The notes below the pieces were generated by a model that did no database searches, had not been told where the DNA came from, and worked only from the letters and a program-made list of their open reading frames with translations. A program made the translations under genes and the position numbers. This document shows, piece after piece, positions 1 through 8,112 of a DNA stretch of 10,826 nucleotides (position 1 is the stretch's first letter; every line of letters starts with the position of its first letter). The stretch is from contig JAJNBO010000224.1 of assembly GCA_021156245.1 (NCBI GenBank), positions 1 through 10,826 on the forward strand, in the 5' to 3' direction. The stretch comes from Ramlibacter sp. GTDB lineage: Bacteria > Pseudomonadota > Gammaproteobacteria > Burkholderiales > Burkholderiaceae_C.

Positions 1-2739
<2,739 letters not shown>

Positions 2740-2795
2740 TGGGTCATTATGGAAGAACAGCCCCTAAACTCGGGGCCACAACGAAGAGGGGCTGC
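2740..2795. promoter_or_regulatory. Divergent promoter/operator region between hydantoinase and TRAP genes
   Basis: Only 56 bp separate the two divergent start codons, so promoters for both directions must lie here or inside the coding ends. It contains a perfect 7-bp inverted repeat, CAGCCCC (2758-2764) and GGGGCTG (2788-2794), with 23 bp between the arms. The right arm overlaps the end of the dctQ ribosome binding site (GAAGAGGGG, 2783-2791), so a protein bound there, or an RNA hairpin, could reduce dctQ translation. TAAACT (2765-2770) is a weak -10 candidate without a convincing -35. The repeat is seen directly; an operator role is inferred. Confidence 0.4.
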
Positions 2796-3305
2796 ATGCG
2801 ACGATTGCTGGACTTCCTGTACGACGCCTCCGCCTGGCTGGCGGCCCTGGCGATGGTGGGCGTGCTCTTGATGGTGCTCCTGTCCATCGTGAGCCGGCAG
2901 CTCGGGTTCCACGTTCCCGGCACGGACGCCTATGCAGGCTATGCCATGGCGGCGGCCGGCTTCCTGGCGCTGGCGCACACCCTCAAGCGCAACGAGCACA
3001 TCCGGGTCACCCTGCTGCTGGGGCGGCTGCGCGGCGGCAAGCGCCGTGCCGGGGAGCTGTGGGCGCTGTCCGCGTCCGTGCTGCTCGGCGCCCTGTTCGC
3101 CTTCTATTCGGTCCGCCTCGCCTGGGTGTCGCGCAGCATCAACGACATCTCCACGGGCAACGATGCCACCCCCTTGTGGATTCCGCAGGTCGCGATGGCC
3201 GTCGGCACGCTGATCCTGCTGGTCGCGCTCGTCGACGAATGGATGCTGGAGCTGCGTGGCCAGCGCAAGTCGATCGAGACCGAAGAGGCGCTGCACAATG
3301 AATGA
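2796..3305 (+). CDS. dctQ: TRAP transporter small membrane subunit (DctQ family)
   Basis: 169 residues, the usual length for the four-helix DctQ/small subunit of TRAP transporters, which sits with DctM in the inner membrane and helps drive uptake of organic acids delivered by a periplasmic receptor. Predicted helices lie near residues 13-33, 44-62, 86-106 and 130-151. Family hallmarks are NEHIRV (66-71) after helix 2 and TPLWIPQ (125-131) before helix 4. The ATG at 2796 is chosen because GAAGAGGGG lies just upstream and the helix 1 amphipathic leader starts there; the same frame is open back to 2739 but would put coding sequence over the divergent promoter. It overlaps dctM by 8 bp (shared ATGAATGA), so translation is probably coupled. 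It is intact, unlike dctM and dctP. Specificity cannot be read from this subunit. Confidence 0.93.
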   Translation: MRRLLDFLYDASAWLAALAMVGVLLMVLLSIVSRQLGFHVPGTDAYAGYAMAAAGFLALAHTLKRNEHIRVTLLLGRLRGGKRRAGELWALSASVLLGALFAFYSVRLAWVSRSINDISTGNDATPLWIPQVAMAVGTLILLVALVDEWMLELRGQRKSIETEEALHNE

Positions 3306-4655
3306 CGTCGCCATCACCACGCTGCTGATCGTCTCGCTGTTCCTGCTGCTGGGCAGCGGCGTCTGGATCGGGCTCACGCTGGCCGGCGTCGCCTGGATCG
3401 GCATGCAATTGTTCTCGTCGCGGCCGGCCGGCGATGCCATGGCCGTCACGGTCTGGGGGGCCGCATCCAGCTGGACCCTGACGGCCCTGCCGCTGTTCAT
3501 CTGGATGGGCGAGATCCTGTTCCGTACCAAGCTCAGCGAAAGCATGTTCCGCGGACTGGCGCCATGGGTGTCCCGGCTGCCAGGCCGGCTGCTGCACACC
3601 AACGTGATCGGCTGCACCATCTTCGCCGCCGTGTCCGGCTCCTCCGCGGCCACCTGCGCGACGATCGGCAAGATGACCTTGCCCGAGCTCGGCAAGCGCG
3701 GCTACCCGCAGGAGATCACCATCGGGTCCCTGGCCGGCGCCGGCACGCTGGGGCTGCTGATCCCACCCTCGATCATCATGATCGTGTACGGGGTGACGGC
3801 GGACGTATCCATCGCGCGCCTGTTCGTCGCCGGCATCATCCCCGGCATCGTGCTCGCATCGCTGTTCTCCGGCTACCTGGCCGTCTGGGCCTTGATGAAC
3901 AAGGAGAAGATCCCGCTGCCGGAGACGGTGATGAGCTTCACCGAGAAGCTGCACGAGTCGCGGCACCTCATCCCGGTGGTGCTGCTGATCGGCGCGGTGC
4001 TGGGCTCGATCTACACCGGCGTTGCCACCGCCACCGAGGCCGCTGCCGTCGGCGTGGTCGGGTCCCTGGTGCTCAGCGCCGTGCAGCGTTCGCTGAACTG
4101 GGAAACCTTCCGCGAGTCCCTGCTCGGCGCCACGCGCCTGTACTGCATGATCGCGTTGATCCTGGCCGGCGCCGCCTTCCTGACGCTGGCCATGGGCTAC
4201 ATCGGCCTGCCGCGGCGTTGATCCTGGCCGGCGCCGCCTTCCTGACGCTGGCCATGGGCTACATCGGCCTGCCGCGGAACCTGGCCGAGTTCGTCCGCTC
4301 GCTGGGCCTGTCCCCGTTCATGCTGATGCTGGCGCTTGCGCTCTTCTACATCCTCCTCGGCTGCTTCCTCGACGGCATCTCGATGGTGGTGCTGACCATG
4401 GGGGTGATCCTGCCCACCGTGCAGGCCGCGGGCTTCGACCTCATCTGGTTCGGCATCTTCATCGTGGTGGTGGTGGAGATGGCGCAGATCACCCCGCCGG
4501 TGGGCTTCAACCTGTTCGTGCTGCAGGGGATGACGGGCAAGGAGATCACATGGATCGCGCGCGTGACCATGCCGTTCTTCTTCCTGATGTGCGCGATGGT
4601 GCTGCTGCTCTGGTTCGTGCCGCAGATAGCCACCTGGCTGCCGTCGAAGATGTGA
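3298..4655 (+). pseudogene. dctM: TRAP transporter large membrane subunit (DctM family), frameshifted by a 62-bp tandem duplication
   Basis: The large subunit is the sodium-coupled membrane channel of a TRAP transporter. The first part (3298-4221) reads 307 residues with family motifs AAVSGSSAAT (around 110-119), GTLGLLIPPSI (149-159) and TEAAAVG (246-252), then stops two codons into a duplicated block. The rest continues in another frame (4218-4655), with QITPPVGFN at 376-384 of the repaired protein. Deleting 62 nt gives one 1296-nt frame of 431 residues, the normal DctM length, with every motif in place, so the ancestor was surely intact. A ribosome binding site (GAAGAGG, 3282-3288) precedes the ATG, which overlaps the dctQ stop. 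As written, the truncated protein lacks the last third, including the second transport motif region. The TGA at 4219-4221 overlaps a possible TTG start at 4218, so a separate 145-residue C-terminal piece is conceivable. A true mutation and an assembly error cannot be told apart here. Confidence 0.88.
4153..4277 (+). repeat. Exact 62-bp tandem duplication inside dctM
   Basis: Bases 4153-4215 equal bases 4215-4277 at an offset of 62, with mismatches at both flanks (4152 versus 4214, 4216 versus 4278). The unit encodes one membrane helix (around LILAGAAFLTLAMGYIGLP). Because 62 is not a multiple of three, the second copy throws the downstream gene out of frame. The two copies are identical, implying either a recent event or an assembly artefact. 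The unit shows no transposase, terminal inverted repeats or target-site duplication that would mark a mobile element. Confidence 0.97.
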
Positions 4656-4656
4656 G

Positions 4657-5526
4657 CTAGGCCGGCACGCGCGCGTCCAGCTCCTGCAGCCAGTCCGCCA
4701 CCTCGCCGGCCACCGCACGGGCGCCCTGCCCCACGTCACCGCCCACGGCGAGCAGGTGGTCCATCCCTTCCACGATGCGCAGGCGCGCATCCGGCCGCGC
4801 GTCGTGCAGCCAGCGGGCGTGGTCGGCGGTCACCTGGGTGTCGCCGGCGCCGTGCACCAGCAGCAGCGGCTGCGCCAGTGCGCCCACGATGGCCGCGGGG
4901 TCGTGCCGGAACCAGGACATCAGGTAGGGCTGCACCGATGGCCGGAACAGCAGCACCAGCGCATCGGGCACATCCTCCACGCGACGCTGCGCCTCCAGCT
5001 CGCCGAGGGCCGCCAGCGCGGGGCCGGAGAGTTCGGCCGGCAGGTAGCCCTCGACCTGGGCGCGGATCAGCGTGGAGGCGCGCACCCCTGCACCGGCGAG
5101 GTACACCACCGCCCTGGCACCCGCCGCAGACGCTGCCAGTGCCGCGATGAGCGCACCTTCGCTGTGTCCCACCAGCACGACGTGCTCCACGCGGGGCTCC
5201 CGCGCCAGCCGCTGGGCCAGCAGCACGGCGTCGGCCACCATGTCGTCGAAACGCAGCGCTTCCTCGCTGAGCCCGGGATAGGCGCTCCCGCCGATGCCGC
5301 GCTTGTCGTAGCGCAGGCTGGCGATGCCCAGGCCGGCCAGCGCCCGCGCCAGCCGCTTGAGGCTGTCGACGGGCTCGGCCAGCAAGGGATTGTTGCCGTC
5401 GCGGTCGGTCGGGCCGGAGCCCGCGATCAGCAGGGCGGCCGTGCAGGGCCCCGCGCCCTCCGGCCACGCCAGCGTGCCGGACAGCTTGCCCCAGGAGGTG
5501 GGCACTTCCAGCGCGGATTCGTCCAT
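4657..5526 (-). CDS. Serine alpha/beta hydrolase (esterase/peptidase-like)
   Basis: 289 residues with a full alpha/beta-hydrolase catalytic set: oxyanion-side loop GSGPTDRDGNNP (36-47), RYDKRGIGGS (72-81), nucleophile elbow GHSEGA with Ser122, acid Asp229 in HGAGDTQV, and His257 in GMDHLL. The GSGPTDRDGN loop is typical of a COG1073/S33-like group of cytoplasmic esterases of unknown substrate. No signal peptide is seen. The ATG at 5524-5526 is preferred over an in-frame start at 5628, because the extra 34 residues are Arg-rich, do not resemble the family and would cover the sigma-54 promoter. No strong ribosome binding site precedes it. The gene sits between dctM and dctP on the opposite strand, an unusual place, and its stop lies one base from the dctM stop, so no terminator fits there. 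It might act on an ester or amide brought in by the transporter, but that is only a guess from position. Confidence 0.88.
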   Translation of the reverse strand: MDESALEVPTSWGKLSGTLAWPEGAGPCTAALLIAGSGPTDRDGNNPLLAEPVDSLKRLARALAGLGIASLRYDKRGIGGSAYPGLSEEALRFDDMVADAVLLAQRLAREPRVEHVVLVGHSEGALIAALAASAAGARAVVYLAGAGVRASTLIRAQVEGYLPAELSGPALAALGELEAQRRVEDVPDALVLLFRPSVQPYLMSWFRHDPAAIVGALAQPLLLVHGAGDTQVTADHARWLHDARPDARLRIVEGMDHLLAVGGDVGQGARAVAGEVADWLQELDARVPA

Positions 5527-5545
5527 GCGGCCCAATGTAGCAAAG

Positions 5546-5610
5546 GCCTTGCCGGGCCGGCGTCGGACAAGGCGGATACGGCGCACCCGCTTCGGGTTAA
5601 GCCGCATCCG
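5546..5610. promoter_or_regulatory. Inverted repeats upstream of the dctP sigma-54 promoter (candidate activator sites)
   Basis: Three symmetric elements lie between the hydrolase start and the -24 box. GCCTTG (5546-5551) pairs with CAAGGC (5568-5573) over a 16-bp gap. CGGATACGGC (5573-5582) pairs with GCCGCATCCG (5601-5610) with one mismatch, and inside that ACCCG (5585-5589) pairs with CGGGT (5593-5597). The outer repeat ends directly at the promoter. Relative to a start near 5638 these lie at about -28 to -92. Sigma-54 promoters need an enhancer-binding activator, and such dyads are typical binding sites, though usually somewhat further upstream. The repeats are seen; the role is inferred. 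Confidence 0.45.
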
Positions 5611-5627
5611 TTGGCCCGGGAATTGCA
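5611..5627 (+). promoter_or_regulatory. Sigma-54 (RpoN) promoter of dctP
   Basis: TTGGCCCGGGAATTGCA matches the sigma-54 consensus TGGCAC-N5-TTGCA/T at all but one base, with the -24 GG (5613-5614) and -12 GC (5625-5626) at exact spacing. Transcription would start near 5637-5639, about 28 nt before the dctP ATG, with the GGAG ribosome binding site at 5657-5660 inside the leader. Dicarboxylate uptake genes in proteobacteria are often RpoN-dependent, so the context fits. No RpoN activator gene is in the window. Confidence 0.7.
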
Positions 5628-5665
5628 CGTAAGCTCGACCTGTCCTGAACGATCACGGAGCTCGC

Positions 5666-6554
5666 ATGAAATTCAAGTTCGCCCTCTCGCTGGCCGCCCT
5701 CGCCATGGCCGGCCAGGTCGCCGCCCAGACCAAGTGGGACCTTCCCGCGGCGTACCCCGCGACCAACTTCCACAGCGAGAACCTCGAGGTGTTCGCCAAG
5801 GACGTGGACCGGCTGTCCAACGGCAAGCTCAAGATCACAGATCCTGCTGGTCAATTTCCAAAACGAGTGGCAGATCTTCGGCGCGGACGGCATCCCCTTC
5901 CTGGCCGACAGCTACGACGACGCCGCGAAGCTGTGGCGCGCGCAGAAGCCGATGCTGGACAAGAAGCTGGGCGAGCAGGGCATGATGGTGCTGTACGCCG
6001 TCGCCTGGCCACCGCAAGGCATCTACACCAAGCGCACGCTCAATTCCGCGGCCGACATGAAGGGCTTGAAGTGGCGCGCCTACAGCCCGGCCACCGCCCG
6101 CATCGCCGAACTGGTGGGCGCGCAGCCCGTCACGGTGCAGGCCGCCGAGCTGTCGCAAGCCATGGCCACCGGCGTCGTCGATTCGTACATGTCCTCCGGC
6201 TCCACCGGCTTCGACACCAAGACATACGAGCACATCAAGAATTGGTACGACACGCAGGCCTGGCTGCCGAAGAATGCGGTGATCGTCAACCGCGCAGCGT
6301 TCAACGCCCTCGACAAGGCCACGCAGGACGCGCTGCTCAAGGCCGCGGCAGACGCCGAGACGCGCGGCTGGGCGGCCAGCCGCAAGACCAACACCGAAGT
6401 GCTGGAGAAGCTCAAGGCCAACGGCATGCAGATCATCACGCCCTCGGCGCAGCTGAAGGCCGACATGAAGAAGGTCGGCGACCAGATGCTCAAGGAGTGG
6501 CTGGAGAAGGCGGGCCCGGAAGGCCAGCAGCTGGTCGATGCCTACCGCAAGTAG
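5666..6554 (+). pseudogene. dctP: TRAP transporter periplasmic solute receptor (DctP family), frameshifted by a deletion near codon 58
   Basis: DctP binds the solute in the periplasm and hands it to the DctQM membrane pair. The start is ATG 5666 with GGAG five bases upstream. Residues 1-20 form a signal peptide with likely cleavage after A20 (QVAA/Q), followed by the mature start TKWDLPAAYP. The first frame matches the family to KLKIT (about residue 58) and then becomes unlike it. The family sequence resumes in another frame at 5838 (QILLVNFQNEWQIFG) and runs 238 residues to TAG 6552-6554, including the ligand-carboxylate arginine in KGLKWRAYSP (codon 6075-6077). Between the two pieces about 25 residues expected from the family (the part around SLFKxxEIKRAVQ and GQAQxGE) are absent, consistent with loss of roughly 70-80 bp. 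The first frame stays open to 6826, so the encoded product would be a wrong-frame protein of 386 residues. Mutation or misassembly are both possible. The gene is separated from dctQM by the reverse-strand hydrolase. Confidence 0.85.
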
Positions 6555-6574
6555 GCAGCTTGCGCTCCTCGCTG

Positions 6575-6600
6575 AAAGCGCCGCACCCGCGGCGCTTTTT
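6575..6600. terminator. Bidirectional rho-independent terminator between dctP and lysR
   Basis: A perfect 10-bp stem, AAAGCGCCGC (6575-6584) and GCGGCGCTTT (6589-6598), closes an ACCC loop and ends in a run of five T on the plus strand (6596-6600). It starts 20 bp after the dctP stop and touches the stop codon of the convergent LysR gene (6600-6602). Read on the minus strand the stem also ends in T residues (TTTC), so it can serve both genes. Confidence 0.88.
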
Positions 6601-7490
6601 CATGGGCCACGCAGCGTGTCCAGCTCCTCCAGCAGCAGGCGCACGCGCAGCGGCAGCAGCCGCGCACCGGGGTACACGATGGACACCGGCAGGGGCGCCG
6701 GGCGTGCCGCGGGCAGCACCTCCACCAGGTCGCCGCGCGCGATCTCGTCGCGAACGAAGTAATCCGGCAACTGGGCGAGGCCCAGGCCGAGCCGGGCAGC
6801 TTCCACCAGTCCCTCGCCGTCGTTGATGCGCACGCGGGACGGCGGATGCAGTTCCACGGGATTTCCGCGTTGCCGGAACTGCCAGGGCCGATCCTTGCCG
6901 GTGCTCGGCATGCGGAACAGCAGCGCGCTGTGCGCGGCCAGCTGGTCCAGCCTGCGCGGCGTGCCGCGCGCGGCGAGGTAGGCGGGGCTCGCCACCAGCA
7001 CCATGGCCTGCGTGGTGAAGCGGCGGGCGACCAGGCTGGAGTCCTTCAACGTGCCCACCCGCACGGCGACGTCGATGCCCTCCTTCACCAGGTCCACGTA
7101 GCCGTCCTGCAGCCGCACGTCCAGCAGCAACCCGGGATGCCGCTGCGACATCCGCGCCAGCAATGGGAGCAGCAGCCGCCGGCCCATCACGATCGGCATG
7201 TCGATGCGCAGCGTGCCGCTGGGCGCTTCGCGCACGCCGGACGCGTCGGCCTGCAACTCGTCGATCTCCGCCAGCAGGCGCTGGCAGCGCCGGTACAGGC
7301 GCTCGCCATCGGGCGTCAGCGTGACCTGCCGCGTGGTGCGGTGGAACAGCTTCACGCCAAGCGACAGCTCGAGCCGCGCGACCGCCTTGGCCAAGGTGGA
7401 CGGCGCGCTGCCGTTCTCGCGCGCAGCGGCCGCAAAGCTGCCGTGCTTGGCGGTTTCGGCAAAGGCAGCGAGTTGCTGGAGCGATTGCAT
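6600..7490 (-). CDS. LysR-family transcriptional regulator (CrgA-like)
   Basis: 296 residues, standard LysR length. The N-terminal winged helix-turn-helix covers about residues 3-62, with the family signatures GSFAAAAREN (17-26), STLAKAVARLE (31-41), GVKLFHRTTR (45-54) and LTPDGE (58-63). An effector-binding periplasmic-binding-like domain follows (about 90-290), with GTLRIDMP near its start and DLVKEGIDVAVRVG typical of the CrgA/PA-type subgroup. It would act as a tetramer on DNA, with an unknown small co-inducer. No clear ribosome binding site precedes ATG 7488-7490. It is divergent from the cupin gene over a 142-bp spacer holding dyads, the classic arrangement in which a LysR protein controls its divergent neighbour and itself. 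It is convergent with dctP and may or may not affect the transporter. Confidence 0.93.
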   Translation of the reverse strand: MQSLQQLAAFAETAKHGSFAAAARENGSAPSTLAKAVARLELSLGVKLFHRTTRQVTLTPDGERLYRRCQRLLAEIDELQADASGVREAPSGTLRIDMPIVMGRRLLLPLLARMSQRHPGLLLDVRLQDGYVDLVKEGIDVAVRVGTLKDSSLVARRFTTQAMVLVASPAYLAARGTPRRLDQLAAHSALLFRMPSTGKDRPWQFRQRGNPVELHPPSRVRINDGEGLVEAARLGLGLAQLPDYFVRDEIARGDLVEVLPAARPAPLPVSIVYPGARLLPLRVRLLLEELDTLRGP

Positions 7491-7499
7491 GCTTGCGGG

Positions 7500-7522
7500 A
7501 TTGAAGAAGAAGTGTCGTCAAT
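7500..7522. promoter_or_regulatory. ATTGA-N13-TCAAT dyad upstream of lysR
   Basis: A perfect 5-bp inverted repeat with a 13-bp gap begins 10 bp upstream of the LysR start codon. Its size and AT-rich ends are in the range of LysR-type binding sites, and its place suits autoregulation. Five-bp arms can arise by chance, so the call is tentative. Confidence 0.25.
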
Positions 7523-7575
7523 GTTATTCCAGCGGCGCATCTTGTGCCCGGGGAACCGCTGCAAGACACTGCGGG

Positions 7576-7595
7576 CACGCCTTGCGCAAAGCGTG
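7576..7595. promoter_or_regulatory. 20-bp imperfect palindrome upstream of the cupin gene (candidate LysR operator)
   Basis: CACGCCTTGCGCAAAGCGTG is symmetric at 18 of 20 positions around the octamer TTGCGCAA (7582-7589); only the pair 7581/7590 is mismatched. GACAC (7565-7569) and GTGTC (7593-7597) add a partly overlapping outer repeat. It lies 37 bp before the cupin ATG, within the LysR-cupin spacer (7491-7632). It is the strongest dyad in that spacer. No good sigma-70 promoter was recognised. Confidence 0.45.
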
Positions 7596-7632
7596 TCCTC
7601 TCGCCCAAACAACCCCTTCTCAGGAGCCCGCC

Positions 7633-8022
7633 ATGAGCCTTGCCAACTATGTCCTGGACCAACCCCGTCCCGTCGCCACTCCCATTCCCGGCGTGCTGCA
7701 TGCCACCTGGGCGGGCAGCCGCGATGGCTTGTCCACCCTCAGCGTCTGGCGTCAGTCGCTGGTCCCCGGAGGCGCCACCCCGCCGCACTCCCACGCATGC
7801 GACGAAGTCGTGCTGTGCCTGGCGGGCCGCGGCGAGGTGCACATCGACGGAGTGGTCCATGCGTTTGGACCGCAGCAGACCGTCCTGCTCCCGGCCAACG
7901 TTCCGCACCAGATCTTCAACGTCGGGCCCGAGCCGCTGGAGACGACCGCGGTCTTCTCGGCCACTCCGGTGGCCGTCGCGCTGCCGGATGGGTCGGCGCT
8001 GGACCTGCCCTGGAGCAGCTGA
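7633..8022 (+). CDS. Small single-domain cupin protein
   Basis: 129 residues forming one cupin barrel. Motif 1 fits G-x5-HxH-x3-E-x6-G exactly (G46/47 through G65), giving metal ligands H52, H54 and E58; motif 2 (G79 to N96) supplies H92. All four metal ligands are therefore present, so a metal-dependent role such as isomerase, dioxygenase or small-molecule sensor is possible, but the fold alone does not tell which. There is no signal peptide or DNA-binding domain. AGGAG (7622-7626) six bases before ATG 7633 decides the start; the frame is open further upstream but lacks cupin sequence and would run through the LysR promoter. It is divergent from lysR, which probably regulates it. Confidence 0.88.
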   Translation: MSLANYVLDQPRPVATPIPGVLHATWAGSRDGLSTLSVWRQSLVPGGATPPHSHACDEVVLCLAGRGEVHIDGVVHAFGPQQTVLLPANVPHQIFNVGPEPLETTAVFSATPVAVALPDGSALDLPWSS

Positions 8023-8079
8023 CGGCCGGGTCGCTGGCGCGAACCCGCCCTAGGGAGAGAGTCCAGGATGTCTGCGCAC

Positions 8080-8106
8080 GGCGGGTTGCGCAAGGCACAC
8101 CCCGCC
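8080..8106. terminator. Weak inverted repeat between cupin and xdhC (possible terminator)
   Basis: The 90-bp convergent spacer 8023-8112 contains GGCGGG (8080-8085) pairing with CCCGCC (8101-8106) over a 15-bp loop. There is no T tract, and the loop is long, so rho-independent termination is doubtful. The loop contains TTGCGCAA (8086-8093), the same octamer as in the dyad upstream of the cupin gene. Confidence 0.25.
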
Positions 8107-8112
8107 AAGCAT

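Noticed and set aside
4153..4277. Duplicated block as an insertion sequence or CRISPR repeat
   Set aside because: Only two abutting copies with no spacer, transposase or terminal repeats; the block is plain dctM coding sequence.
5527..5628. Longer N-terminus for the hydrolase, starting at 5628
   Set aside because: The additional 34 residues are Arg-rich, lack family likeness and would place coding sequence over the sigma-54 promoter.
4756..5985. Plus-strand open frame of 409 codons opposite the hydrolase
   Set aside because: Low-complexity translation antisense to a hydrolase with a full catalytic triad; it also runs through the dctP promoter and start.
7198..7632. Upstream extension of the cupin frame
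   Set aside because: It would read antisense through lysR; AGGAG before 7633 marks the real start.
6490..7908. Minus-strand open frame of 472 codons around lysR
   Set aside because: It is a different frame from the LysR gene, Arg/Ala-rich and crosses the intergenic dyads; the 296-residue LysR frame explains the region.
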